From the NCBI GenBank assembly GCA_021825925.1, contig JAKAFP010000011.1, positions 1-32,905 on the forward strand: DNA of 32,905 nt. Direction: 5' to 3'. Below the pieces are notes generated by a model that did not search any database, was not told the DNA's origin, and saw only the letters and a program-made list of their open reading frames with translations. The DNA comes from Chloroflexota bacterium (GTDB lineage Bacteria; Chloroflexota; Anaerolineae; Anaerolineales; Anaerolineaceae). Below are positions 15,232-23,329 of this stretch, one piece after another. The first letter of the stretch is position 1. Each line of letters opens with the position of its first letter. The translations under genes and the position numbers were made by a program.

Positions 15232-16542
15232 TTAGTTGAAAATCAACGGATCCTTGTGGGTCACTTTGCGTACAAACATCAACAACGCGAGCCCGACAAT
15301 CAGGAATACCAGGATGGAGCCAATGCCCCACATTAACCCGTAGTGTTCCGCTGCTGCAGCATCAAAGCCGTGGTTTTGATACCAATTATGCATGCGAAAT
15401 TGCAGTGTGCCGAACACCAGTGGTCCGATAAAGGTGGAAGTACGACCTGCCACGGAGAGGAAACCGTAAAATTCCGAGACCTTTTCAGGTGGAGCCAATT
15501 GGCTGGTCATTGAACGGCTGACGGCTTGTGCACCGGAAAGGCTGAAACCTGCAAATGCACCCACCACAAAGAACAAGACGAGGGTCTTGATGAACATCAG
15601 GGCGATAATGGCGCCGATCAGCACAAGCAGTGAATAGATCACGGCTTCTTTGCTGCTGCGGCGATCTGAGATCTTGCCAAACAGGAAGGCGCCGCCGGCC
15701 CCGGTGATCTGGATAATGATCACGAAAATGATCAACTGGGTCTGATTCACGCCAAACATGGTGGCGCCGATGATCGCCGCAAAATCCATCAGCATCATGA
15801 TGCCATCATTGTAGATCAGGAAGGCGACCATGTATTTCACGAATTCTTTGTAGCTCTTGATCGCTTTAAATGTATGAGCGAGTTTCTTGAAGGCCAGTCC
15901 GAAAGTGGTTTCACCGGCGGGCAGTTTTTCTGGTTCAGAGATTTGTTTGACCCACAGGAAGGTAGGCAGAGCAGAACAAAGGAAGAATAATGCGGTTACG
16001 ATAAATGAATATTCAACCGGCACTTTTAAAGCTTTGATCATGGCAAGAACGATACCGAGGCAGACGACACCACCGATCGAACCAATGGCCCAGCCTTTAC
16101 CCGAAACATCGCCGATCGTCTCAGGGGTAGCCACATCCACCAAAAGGGCATCATAAAAGACCTGGGCGCCACGGTAGCCTATCTCGGCCAGGATGAAGAA
16201 GGTCATGCCCATGACCACATCGCCCTTACGAACGAAGAAAAGTAACGCCGTGAATACGATGGAAAGGGCAGTAAAAATAAAGAGCATTTTCTTTTTTGCT
16301 CTTGAAAAATCCGCGATGGACCCAAGGATTGGGGAGATGATTGCCACTAAAATGGCCGCCGTCCCTACCGCGATACCCCATAAACGGGTTCCTTCAGCTC
16401 CACCCACCACAACGCCTTTAAAGTAGGCTGAAAAAACCGCCAGCAAAACTACAGCGGCATACGCTGAGTTGCCGAAATCATAAAAATACCATGACCTGCG
16501 TGCTCTTCGATCTTTTTTCACAACGGGGGCATTTTTTGTCAT
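15232..16542 (-). CDS. MFS transporter of the UMF1 (Atg22-like) family
   Basis: The 436-residue protein has 11-12 transmembrane helices. It opens with a basic tail and WYFYDFGNSAYAAVVLLAVF, the family signature (W..YD.aNSa). Other family traits are SPILGSIADFSRAKKKML (motif A-like loop), FYDALLVDVATPETIGDVSG and GAQAVSRSMTSQLAPPEKVS with FYGF following. Atg22 exports amino acids from the yeast vacuole; bacterial members have no assigned substrate. The start has GGAG 8 bases upstream. It is divergent from the acyltransferase/esterase operon. Confidence 0.88.
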   Translation of the reverse strand: MTKNAPVVKKDRRARRSWYFYDFGNSAYAAVVLLAVFSAYFKGVVVGGAEGTRLWGIAVGTAAILVAIISPILGSIADFSRAKKKMLFIFTALSIVFTALLFFVRKGDVVMGMTFFILAEIGYRGAQVFYDALLVDVATPETIGDVSGKGWAIGSIGGVVCLGIVLAMIKALKVPVEYSFIVTALFFLCSALPTFLWVKQISEPEKLPAGETTFGLAFKKLAHTFKAIKSYKEFVKYMVAFLIYNDGIMMLMDFAAIIGATMFGVNQTQLIIFVIIIQITGAGGAFLFGKISDRRSSKEAVIYSLLVLIGAIIALMFIKTLVLFFVVGAFAGFSLSGAQAVSRSMTSQLAPPEKVSEFYGFLSVAGRTSTFIGPLVFGTLQFRMHNWYQNHGFDAAAAEHYGLMWGIGSILVFLIVGLALLMFVRKVTHKDPLIFN

Positions 16543-16593
16543 TTTTTTCTCCGTACAATGGGGGTGAGGCGAGGAGAACTTCCCGCAGGAAAC

Positions 16594-16602
16594 ATTCTAC
16601 CA
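16594..16602 (-). promoter_or_regulatory. Extended -10 promoter of the UMF1-type transporter gene
   Basis: The minus strand carries TGGTAGAAT (TGn plus TAGAAT), about 50 bases before the ATG at 16542. No clear -35. Confidence 0.45.
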
Positions 16603-16699
16603 TAACCATTTATTAAACACATTCCTTTCAGATTAGTTACAATAAATAGAGGGGTATTCCTAAAACTTCAGTAGTTGGATAAAATAAACTCCAAAGACT

Positions 16700-17614
16700 A
16701 TGAATTACAATGATTCAGCCTCACAGACACTGGGAACCGCTGCAATTTTGGCATTAAGCCAGAGTCTCCCCAACTTTATCGGACATCCCGTTGCGGCTGC
16801 CATATCATATCTGGCCGGTAACCGAGTCTTCAGCCCCACATTTCGTGCCATCAGTCTCAATCAATGGGTTGCACATGACGGCAAGCTCTCACCACGTCAG
16901 GTTCGACAGGCCATCCGAAAAGTGTACCAAAATCAAGGTAAGGCACTTTATGATTTCTATCATAACCTTGATCGGCCGGATGAAATTCGAAAATTTGTCA
17001 GATTAACCCCCGCTTTTGAAAAAATGATGCACGAGTGCATGTCATGCGAGTTAAAGCAAGGCACCATGATGTTGATGCCGCATCTTTCCGGGTTTAACTT
17101 GAGCGGATTGTATCTGGCCCAGGTCGGATTCAAGTTTTTGACCCTCGCCATCCCCAACCCCAATAAGGGGTATGCATGGCAAAACAAGCTGCGCAATGAT
17201 CGCGGTATGGAAGTGGTGCCCTTGAACATGGAAGCCCTGCAGCATGCCCGACAGCGTCTTCAAAATGGCGGTACCGTGCTCACCGGCATAGACCGTCCCA
17301 TTGAAGAACCTGAACTCGAGCCGCGGTTCTTTGGCCGGAAAGCGGCTTTGCCAGTGGCTTATGTTAAGCTGGCGCTAAAAACCAATGCCAGAGTATTTGT
17401 GCTGGGATTTCAAACCCTGAAAGACGGCACCATTTTAGTGGATGTTTCACCCCAGGTCGAATTCGAACATCGTGAAGACGCTCATGAAGAGTTGGTATAC
17501 AATGCAGAAAAGGTGTTAAAGATCGCTGAACAGTTCATCCGGCTTGACCCCAGTCAATGGATGATGTTTTTGCCGGTATGGCCAGATGCAAAAAATGAGG
17601 TTCCAACGATATGA
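16700..17614 (+). CDS. HtrB/LpxL-like (LABLAT) acyltransferase with altered catalytic motif
   Basis: The 304-residue protein follows the lysophospholipid/lipid A acyltransferase pattern: a helical N-terminus, LMPHLSGFN near 126-133, NDRGMEVVPLN, GGTVLTGIDRPIEE and FFGRKAALPVAYVKLALKTN with ARVF following. Family members such as LpxL and mycobacterial PatA use H-x4-D/E as catalytic pair; here His128 is followed five residues on by Asn133. That could lower or change activity. The FFG and GIDRP blocks are intact. In a lipid A-free lineage the substrate would be a glycolipid or phosphoglycolipid. No ribosome site precedes the ATG. Its stop overlaps the next start (ATGA), so it is coupled to the esterase lipoprotein. 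Confidence 0.75.
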   Translation: MNYNDSASQTLGTAAILALSQSLPNFIGHPVAAAISYLAGNRVFSPTFRAISLNQWVAHDGKLSPRQVRQAIRKVYQNQGKALYDFYHNLDRPDEIRKFVRLTPAFEKMMHECMSCELKQGTMMLMPHLSGFNLSGLYLAQVGFKFLTLAIPNPNKGYAWQNKLRNDRGMEVVPLNMEALQHARQRLQNGGTVLTGIDRPIEEPELEPRFFGRKAALPVAYVKLALKTNARVFVLGFQTLKDGTILVDVSPQVEFEHREDAHEELVYNAEKVLKIAEQFIRLDPSQWMMFLPVWPDAKNEVPTI

Positions 17615-18561
17615 AACAAACTTCTCAAACGAGAATATTCATTGTTATATCGATCGGGTTAAGCGCCATTATTCTTGGGGGCTGCGCCTTGAGTTCCGCC
17701 ATATCGCGATTAAGCACCACACCAACTCCCCTGTTTACACCAACACCCGAGGCGACGTCCACCATAACGCTTACAGCAACCTCGACTGAGACCCCAACCC
17801 CTACTGCCACTGCCACTCCGACCATCACCCCCACCGCTACACCGTGTGTGGCAACCAGCGGTACGGTTGAACGGTTAATGGTTCCTTCTAAAGCCCTGGA
17901 TGTTCCCTTGCCGGTGACAATTTACCTGCCGCCTTGTTATGATCCATCCGGTAATTACCCCGTGCTCTATCTGCTGCACGGTCAAGGTCAGGATGACAAT
18001 TATTGGATCAGCCTGGGCGTAATTGGCATCGCAGATCTTGCCATCAATAATGGACAGACGCCCTTTATCATGGTCTTTCCTTTTGAAGAACGTTACATGG
18101 ATGATAATTCCACCTCAAAATTCCCGGAGGCCATGATCAATGATCTCATCCCCTGGGTGGATTCGAATTACGCCACCTGCACCCAAAAGGTATGTCGCGC
18201 CGTGGGCGGAATCTCACGGGGAGGTGGTTGGGCAATCAAACTTTCCATGAGGAATATTGACCTCTTCGGTACTCTTGGTGGACATTCCTATGGCTTGATG
18301 TTCGGAGACGCCAATTGGGTCCAAAAACAACTCGAAACCCACACCATTGATGATTTTCCACGCATTTATCTTGACCGCGGCGACAAGGATTCCCTGGCAC
18401 CTGACATTGATTACTACGTCAAAGTATTGTTGGCAAATGGCATCCGTCCGGAGTTTCACATCTACCCGGGTGGGCATACCCGTTCCTATTGGAGCGACCA
18501 TGTGCAGGAATACATGGATTTTTACATGAGTTCCTGGCCTGAGCCGATTCCTCAACCTTAA
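17611..18561 (+). CDS. Lipoprotein esterase of the esterase D / alpha/beta-hydrolase family
   Basis: The 316-residue protein has a lipoprotein signal (LGGC, Cys25), a Thr/Pro-rich stalk to about residue 78 and an esterase domain. YPVLYLLHGQGQDDNYW is the oxyanion-hole region, GGISRGGG carries the nucleophile Ser202 (GxSxG), LDRGDKDSL offers the acid (Asp258 or Asp260) and GGHTRSYW holds His289. This is the layout of the putative esterase (esterase D/FrsA/Ag85-like) family, which cuts esters of acids, sugars or acyl-glycolipids. It would act on the outer face of the membrane. The 4-bp overlap with the acyltransferase gene suggests both deal with the same acylated lipid or glycan. A cysteine pair (TCTQKVC) lies just before the nucleophile. 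Confidence 0.85.
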   Translation: MKQTSQTRIFIVISIGLSAIILGGCALSSAISRLSTTPTPLFTPTPEATSTITLTATSTETPTPTATATPTITPTATPCVATSGTVERLMVPSKALDVPLPVTIYLPPCYDPSGNYPVLYLLHGQGQDDNYWISLGVIGIADLAINNGQTPFIMVFPFEERYMDDNSTSKFPEAMINDLIPWVDSNYATCTQKVCRAVGGISRGGGWAIKLSMRNIDLFGTLGGHSYGLMFGDANWVQKQLETHTIDDFPRIYLDRGDKDSLAPDIDYYVKVLLANGIRPEFHIYPGGHTRSYWSDHVQEYMDFYMSSWPEPIPQP

Positions 18562-18586
18562 CTGCTTCGGTTCCCCTTGTTATAAT
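18558..18586 (+). promoter_or_regulatory. Promoter of the ADP-forming acyl-CoA ligase gene
   Basis: TTAACT (18558-18563) is 17 bp from TATAAT (18581-18586), which is extended by TGT. The -35 box overlaps the stop codon of the esterase gene. Transcription would start near 18593, 35 bases before the ATG. Confidence 0.65.
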
Positions 18587-18627
18587 CTAACCAGATCAAT
18601 CCCATTCTGTTTGTGAAAGGACATTCC

Positions 18628-20724
18628 ATGCCCTCTTCCCTGCGTCCGTTTTTTGAAGCTACCGGTGTTGCCGTGATCGGCGCTTCGGCCAATCCTCGCA
18701 AATTAAGCCACGGCATCCTAAAGAACCTGATTGACTATGGTTACCAGGGTGGAATTTACCCGGTAAACCCAGGCTCTGAAGATATCTTAGGCCGAAAATG
18801 TTACGCGGATGTTGCCGCCGTACCAGATCCAGTGGATCTGGCGGTCATCATATTGCCGGCGCCGGCCACCCCTGATGCGCTTGAGGCCTGTGGTAAACGC
18901 GGAATCAAGGCGGTGGTGATCATTTCTGGCGGGTTCAAAGAAACGGGTTTGAGTGGTCAAGATCTTGAAGCGCAGTGTCTTAAGATCGCAGCAGATCACC
19001 AGATGCGGTTAATTGGCCCCAATTGCGTGGGTCTAGTTAACCTGCATAACGGATTGAATACCACTTTTATCAATGGCCTGCCTGATGTGGGAGGAATTGG
19101 TTTTCTCTCACAATCAGGTGCAGTTTGTGGTGGCGTGGTGGACCTGGTGCAGGGCAAGAAGGTTGGTTTTTCTCATTTTCTTAGTCTAGGCAACGAAGCG
19201 GATGTTACCGAAACAGACATCATCGAATACCTGGGGGATGACCCCCACACAACAGTGATCGCAGCCTACGTTGAACAAATTCGTGACGGGCGCCGATTCC
19301 TTGAAGTGGCCCGTGAAGTCTCGCGTAAAAAACCGATCGTGCTGCTCAAAGCGGGACGAACCAGTGCAGGAGCCCGGGCAGTTTCTTCTCATACCGGATC
19401 GCTGGCAGGGGCGTATTCAGCCTACCAGGCTGCTTTTAAACAGGCAGGTGTGATCGAAGTGAACACGGTGGCGGAGCTCTTTGATGTTGCCATGTGTCTG
19501 GATTTTCAGCCGCTGCCGACCGGCAAACGGGCTGTCATCCTCACCAACGCGGGCGGACCTGCCGCTCTGGTTTCAGATTCGCTTTCAGCTCACGGCATCT
19601 ATTTGGAAGACCTTGAAACCGAAACACGTGAAGTGCTACGGCAGCATCTCAACCCGGCGGCTCAGGTGGGCAACCCTGTGGATATGCTGGGTGGGGCTGA
19701 ACCTGCGGATTACCAGATGGCAGTCGAGCAGCTTATCTCGGACAAGAACGTGGATATTGTCATTCCCATTCTGGTGCCACAATCACTGGTCAATCCCGCC
19801 AGCGTAGCCCAGGCGATCGTGGATGCTGCCAAAGGTTCCACCCGGCCGGTGCTGACCTGTATCATGGGAGATATATCCGTCCATGAAGCCAGGCTGGTGC
19901 TTCAGGGCAACCGTATGCCCATGTTCGTGCACCCTGAATCCATGGGGGGCGTTTTGAAAGCCATGCTGGATTACGCAGAATGGCGCAGCCAAAAGGTCGA
20001 AGCTGTCTCTGCACTAAAAAATGTGGATCGTTTCACCGCGGAAAAAATTCTGCGTGCACCTGGGGCTTCAAAAGTCTTTGGTGAAGCTGATACCCGGCCC
20101 ATACTGGCGGCATACGGCATTCCCATGATCAAAGGTGGCGTGGCTGCGAATCCAGTGGCGGCAGCCAAACTGGCTGATGAGATCGGTTTTCCGGTGGTCA
20201 TGAAGATCATTTCTCCGCAGATCCTTCACAAATCGGATGTGGGCGGTATTTATCTGAACCTGCAAAATGAAACCGAAGTCATGGCAGCTTATGAACGCAT
20301 GTTCATCGAAATCGGGCATAAGATGCCCGAAGCCAAACTTGAAGGCGTGATGATCGAGCAGATGGCTGGTGGAGGACAGGAAGTGATCGTAGGCATGCGC
20401 CGCGACCCCGGTTTTGGCCCTTTGTTGATGTTTGGGTTGGGCGGCGTCTATGTGGAATTATTCAAGGACGTTTCTTTCAGAGTGGCACCCATCTATGAAA
20501 AAGAAGCGCTTGAGATGATCAATGAAACCGGAGCAGGCAAATTGCTGAGGGGCTTCCGTGGTGCGCCTGCATCCGACCTGGAGGCAGTGGTTTCATGCAT
20601 TCAGCGCCTGGGGCAGCTCGCCCTGGACTTTCCTGAGATTGCCGAAGTCGAGGTCAATCCACTTCTCGTCCATGCGCAAGGGCAGGGCGCACTTGTGTTG
20701 GATGGCAGGATCATCCTTGGTTAG
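18628..20724 (+). CDS. ADP-forming acetyl/acyl-CoA synthetase, fused alpha-beta subunit
   Basis: The 698-residue protein joins both subunits of the nucleoside-diphosphate-forming acyl-CoA ligases. Residues 1-130 are the CoA-binding Rossmann domain (VAVIGASANPRKLSHGILKN). Residues 150-460 are the two ligase domains, with the phospho-accepting His255 in SSHTGSLAGAYSAY. Residues about 480-698 are an ATP-grasp domain (ILAAYGIPMI, GFPVVMKIISPQILHKSDVG, VEVNPLLVH). It converts acyl-CoA, ADP and phosphate to acid, CoA and ATP, an energy-saving step in fermenters, or runs in reverse. The ATG at 18628 has AAAGGA upstream; a GTG at 18613 is in frame but has none. Monocistronic by its own promoter and downstream hairpin. 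Substrate range cannot be read from sequence. Confidence 0.92.
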   Translation: MPSSLRPFFEATGVAVIGASANPRKLSHGILKNLIDYGYQGGIYPVNPGSEDILGRKCYADVAAVPDPVDLAVIILPAPATPDALEACGKRGIKAVVIISGGFKETGLSGQDLEAQCLKIAADHQMRLIGPNCVGLVNLHNGLNTTFINGLPDVGGIGFLSQSGAVCGGVVDLVQGKKVGFSHFLSLGNEADVTETDIIEYLGDDPHTTVIAAYVEQIRDGRRFLEVAREVSRKKPIVLLKAGRTSAGARAVSSHTGSLAGAYSAYQAAFKQAGVIEVNTVAELFDVAMCLDFQPLPTGKRAVILTNAGGPAALVSDSLSAHGIYLEDLETETREVLRQHLNPAAQVGNPVDMLGGAEPADYQMAVEQLISDKNVDIVIPILVPQSLVNPASVAQAIVDAAKGSTRPVLTCIMGDISVHEARLVLQGNRMPMFVHPESMGGVLKAMLDYAEWRSQKVEAVSALKNVDRFTAEKILRAPGASKVFGEADTRPILAAYGIPMIKGGVAANPVAAAKLADEIGFPVVMKIISPQILHKSDVGGIYLNLQNETEVMAAYERMFIEIGHKMPEAKLEGVMIEQMAGGGQEVIVGMRRDPGFGPLLMFGLGGVYVELFKDVSFRVAPIYEKEALEMINETGAGKLLRGFRGAPASDLEAVVSCIQRLGQLALDFPEIAEVEVNPLLVHAQGQGALVLDGRIILG

Positions 20725-20774
20725 TTGAATTTGTGCAGGTAACCTTACAAATCCATCCATTGATTGACAAAATT

Positions 20775-20783
20775 TGCTATAAT
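20775..20783 (+). promoter_or_regulatory. Extended -10-like element placed directly before a terminator hairpin
   Basis: TGCTATAAT is a full extended -10. The predicted transcription start (about 20790) is the first base of the following hairpin. A TTGACA at 20764-20769 is only 8 bp away and cannot be its -35. Its function is unclear. Confidence 0.4.
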
Positions 20784-20789
20784 TAAATT

Positions 20790-20836
20790 GATCTTCTGCT
20801 GGTTGCCCCCCTCAACCAGTGGAAGATCCTTTTTTT
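20790..20836 (+). terminator. Terminator hairpin after the acyl-CoA ligase gene
   Basis: GATCTTCTGCTGGTTG pairs with CAACCAGTGGAAGATC, with a two-base internal loop and a C-rich 7-base loop, then seven T. It lies 65 bases past the stop at 20724. Confidence 0.85.
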
Positions 20837-20857
20837 AACATTCTTCTTACATTTCTC

Positions 20858-20888
20858 TTGCAATTATTTAATTCCCCGGTTTTATAAA
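20858..20888 (+). promoter_or_regulatory. Likely promoter of the Hsp20 gene
   Basis: TTGCAA (20858) and TTATAA/TATAAA (20882-20888) are 18-19 bp apart. The leader of about 35 bases holds AAGGAGGTC before the ATG at 20929. No CIRCE inverted repeat was seen. Confidence 0.45.
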
Positions 20889-20928
20889 TGGATTATCCAA
20901 AAATTCAGGTGACCATAAGGAGGTCAAT

Positions 20929-21432
20929 ATGAACAGTAACATTCTTCCTTTACGGCGCCGAGGCAATACAATGCCAACCCGGCGCGAAAATGAAAGCCCC
21001 GTGATGGCGATCCAGAACGAAATGAACCGCATGTTTGATCAGTTCTTTAATGATCCCTTCACCTTGCTTTCAGTGCCTACTCTTCGCAGTGTTTCAGATT
21101 TTATGCCACGAATTGACGTCAGCGAAACTGAGACAGCCATGCAAGTGACTGCTGAACTGCCAGGCATGGATGAGAAAGACATCCAGCTTTCACTCGAAAA
21201 TGATTCGCTGATCATCAGTGGTGAAAAGAAAAACGATGTCGAAGAAAAGGGTAAAAACTTCCACCGCGTGGAACGCTCTTATGGCTCTTTCCAAAGAATT
21301 GTTCCGCTGGTAAGCGAGATCCAAAGCGATAAAGTGGAAGCCACCTTCCGGAATGGCGTGCTCAATATCAACCTGCCAAAAACACCGGCAGCCGCCAAAC
21401 AAGCACACAAAATTGAGATCAAAGCGAGTTAA
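20929..21432 (+). CDS. Small heat shock protein, Hsp20/alpha-crystallin family
   Basis: The 167-residue protein has a basic N-terminal arm (MNRMFDQFFNDPF) and an alpha-crystallin domain at about 60-160. It contains FMPRIDVSETETAMQVTAEL, PGMDEKDIQLSLENDSLIIS, RSYGSFQRIVPL and the A-x-x-x-N-G-V-L motif (ATFRNGVLNINLPK). It binds unfolding proteins without ATP and holds them for refolding. The C-terminal I-x-I/V anchor is present in degenerate form (HKIEIKAS, with IEI). AAGGAGG lies 8 bases before the ATG. Monocistronic. Confidence 0.95.
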   Translation: MNSNILPLRRRGNTMPTRRENESPVMAIQNEMNRMFDQFFNDPFTLLSVPTLRSVSDFMPRIDVSETETAMQVTAELPGMDEKDIQLSLENDSLIISGEKKNDVEEKGKNFHRVERSYGSFQRIVPLVSEIQSDKVEATFRNGVLNINLPKTPAAAKQAHKIEIKAS

Positions 21433-21450
21433 CCTCAGGGTTAACCATCC

Positions 21451-21485
21451 CGGGCGGTGTCGGGAGATTGAACCCTCACCGCCCG
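21451..21485 (+). terminator. Hairpin after the Hsp20 gene
   Basis: CGGGCGGTG pairs perfectly with CACCGCCCG, 18 bases after the stop, with a 17-base loop. There is no T-run, so it may be an mRNA 3' stabiliser instead of a terminator. Confidence 0.4.
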
Positions 21486-21501
21486 TTAACATAAATGATA
21501 A

Positions 21502-21534
21502 AATCCCTCCTACACAAGTGGAGGGATTATTTTT
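21502..21534 (+). terminator. Terminator-like hairpin whose 3' arm is the methyltransferase ribosome site
   Basis: AATCCCTCC pairs perfectly with GGAGGGATT (9 bp, 9-base loop), followed by ATTTTT and then directly by the ATG at 21535. The GGAGGG of the 3' arm is the only Shine-Dalgarno candidate for that start. The element can end hsp20 transcription and also mask the next start. Confidence 0.65.
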
Positions 21535-22350
21535 ATGACTGATGAACTTAATCATAATTACATGGAAAGCAATCGAAGGTTGTGGGAAGAATGGGTTCCA
21601 GTGCATGTGAACTCTGATTTTTATCGGGTTGACCAGTTTTTGGCAGGAGAAAACTCATTAAATACACTTGAAGTTGGAGAGGTGGGTGACGTTGCAGGTA
21701 AAAACTTGCTTCATCTGCAATGCCATTTTGGCAAGGATACACTCAGTTGGGCAAGATTGGGTGCCCATGTGACCGGTATGGATTTTTCAGAATCGGCCAT
21801 TGAACAGGCCAGGCAATTAGCCGAACGCTGTAACCTGGATGCGCGCTTCATTTGTTCCAATCTTTATGATCTCCCCAACAACCTTTTGGGACAGTATGAT
21901 ATTGTTTTTACTTCTTATGGCGTTTTAGCCTGGCTGCCAGATATTCCGCGTTGGGCAAAAATAGCTGCTTCTTATGTGAAACAGGGTGGTTTCTTCTACA
22001 TAGCAGAATTTCACCCCTTTGCAATGGTTTTTGACGACAACGATCCTGAATTGAAATACCGTTACCCCTATTTTGATAAAGAAGCCATGCATTTTGAGGT
22101 CGAAGGTTCATACGCTGATCGAAATGCTAAGATCCAGTCCAAAGAGGAAATCGGTTGGAATCATACCCTGGCTGAAATTATCACCAGCCTCATTGATAAC
22201 GGTCTGCAGATCGAATTTCTGCATGAATTCCCGTTCAGTGTTTACCAGCAGTTGCCGTTTCTCGTGGATGACGGGCACGGAATTTACAGTTTCCCTGATG
22301 GGCAGCAACCCATTCCGCTGATGTTTTCGCTTAAGGCCACCAAGAGATAG
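21535..22350 (+). CDS. Class I SAM-dependent methyltransferase
   Basis: The 271-residue protein has the Rossmann methyltransferase motifs: LLHLQCHFGKDTLSWARLGA (motif I, with Gly/Cys in place of the more usual DxGxG), VTGMDFSESAI (motif II, Asp binding the ribose) and YDIVFTSYGVLAWLPDIPRW (motif IV region). The C-terminal part (GWNHTLAEIITSLIDNGLQI, FPFSVYQQLPFL) matches the family often annotated as class I SAM-dependent methyltransferase of the UbiE/small-molecule type. Substrate unknown. The only ribosome site, GGAGGG, lies in a hairpin just upstream. A clean terminator follows. Confidence 0.88.
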   Translation: MTDELNHNYMESNRRLWEEWVPVHVNSDFYRVDQFLAGENSLNTLEVGEVGDVAGKNLLHLQCHFGKDTLSWARLGAHVTGMDFSESAIEQARQLAERCNLDARFICSNLYDLPNNLLGQYDIVFTSYGVLAWLPDIPRWAKIAASYVKQGGFFYIAEFHPFAMVFDDNDPELKYRYPYFDKEAMHFEVEGSYADRNAKIQSKEEIGWNHTLAEIITSLIDNGLQIEFLHEFPFSVYQQLPFLVDDGHGIYSFPDGQQPIPLMFSLKATKR

Positions 22351-22357
22351 AAAAAAA

Positions 22358-22380
22358 CCACGAGTTACTCGTGGATTTTT
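22358..22380 (+). terminator. Terminator of the methyltransferase gene
   Basis: CCACGAG and CTCGTGG pair over 7 bp with a 3-base loop, flanked by A7 before and ATTTTT after. Confidence 0.85.
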
Positions 22381-22402
22381 ATTTGATAATGTTTGGTTGT
22401 TA

Positions 22403-22443
22403 GCCGCACCAGGATCAAAAAGGTTGCATGATCTTGATGCGGC
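22403..22443. repeat. 15-bp imperfect inverted repeat downstream of the 22471 gene
   Basis: GCCGCACCAGGATCA and TGATCTTGATGCGGC pair with one mismatch and one wobble. It lies just past the stop of the minus-strand gene at 22471 and may close that transcript, though no T-run follows on that strand. Confidence 0.45.
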
Positions 22444-22470
22444 CTGTTTTAGAGGTTGCTGGTTATTTGT

Positions 22471-23187
22471 TTATTTGGACCAAAATCCAAAGAGGCCAAA
22501 TGTGCCGGCTTCAGTTGTGGTGGCACAAGCTGTGTACACATTTTCCTTCGCAGTACCAACATATCCTGCAGTGGTGGGAAGTTTGACCCATACACCTTTT
22601 TTCAACTGGCGAATTTCAGCAGTCCATCCGAATGGACCAGCAGGGAAGGCATGGCAGATCTTGGTGTCTTTATCAGCTTTAACGCCTGTAAAGAACAATT
22701 GCAGATATTCTGGCGGAGGGGTTCTTTCGGGGTCAATATCTACCGAAACACCGGTGTTCCAACCTGCCGAAAGATCGGTCTGGGGGGCTTGGGTTGGGGC
22801 AGTTGGATTGTAGTAATACCCCATCAAGACATATGTTCCAGCAGCGGGTGCACTGGCACAGGCTGAATATGTCCCTTCAGTATTGGGAACCCATTTTGTG
22901 GTGGTCGGTATCTTCACCCATTTGTGTTCCACTAACTGATAAATATTGCCTTTCCATTTATCGAGTCCTTGGGGGAACGGATAGCAAATGGTGGCTGCGC
23001 CATCGGTTTTAACCCCATCAGAGAAGATTTGCAGCCATGATGGAGCAGGATTGGCCTTATAGTCAATCGTGACAGTAGTTCCAGTATTCCACTGTCCGTT
23101 GAAGGCAAAAACGGATGTTGGTAAAGCAACAAGCATCATGATGAGAAGCAGCGAAATGGATGATATTCTTAATAAACCCTTTTTCAT
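22471..23187 (-). CDS. Secreted two-domain protein, paralogue of the 5977-6729 gene
   Basis: The 238-residue protein has a signal peptide (MKKGLLRISSISLLLIMMLV, cleavage near VFA, residue 29). It holds two copies of the same unrecognised domain as the gene at 5977: APSWLQIFSDGVKT...TICYPF...YSACASAPAAGTYVLM, and PPEYLQLFFTGVKA...KICHAF...YTACATTTEAGTFGLF. A short TAPTQAPQT linker joins them. Each copy is preceded by a WNTG.[TS]V.ID strand. Two cysteines per copy are kept. AGGAGG lies 7 bases before the ATG. It has its own promoter. Function unknown; tandem pairs in two separate genes suggest the pair is the working unit. Confidence 0.75.
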   Translation of the reverse strand: MKKGLLRISSISLLLIMMLVALPTSVFAFNGQWNTGTTVTIDYKANPAPSWLQIFSDGVKTDGAATICYPFPQGLDKWKGNIYQLVEHKWVKIPTTTKWVPNTEGTYSACASAPAAGTYVLMGYYYNPTAPTQAPQTDLSAGWNTGVSVDIDPERTPPPEYLQLFFTGVKADKDTKICHAFPAGPFGWTAEIRQLKKGVWVKLPTTAGYVGTAKENVYTACATTTEAGTFGLFGFWSK

Positions 23188-23224
23188 ACTAAAACCTCCT
23201 TAAATATAGCGGGTCAACATTTTG

Positions 23225-23233
23225 ATAATAGCA
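23225..23233 (-). promoter_or_regulatory. Extended -10 promoter of the 22471-23187 gene
   Basis: On the minus strand TGCTATTAT is an extended -10, placing the transcript start near 23218, about 31 bases before the ATG at 23187. Confidence 0.45.
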
Positions 23234-23329
23234 CTTCTCATTCCAGTTTTGACTTTACATTGACCTTGCAATTTATTTAAGAATGTTTTTGTATACTTTA
23301 AGAAAATAGATCGAAATACATGATTATTT

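Noticed and set aside
20764..20783. TTGACA followed by TATAAT read as a classic promoter
   Set aside because: The spacing is only 8 bp; the -10 can only work as an extended -10 without that -35.
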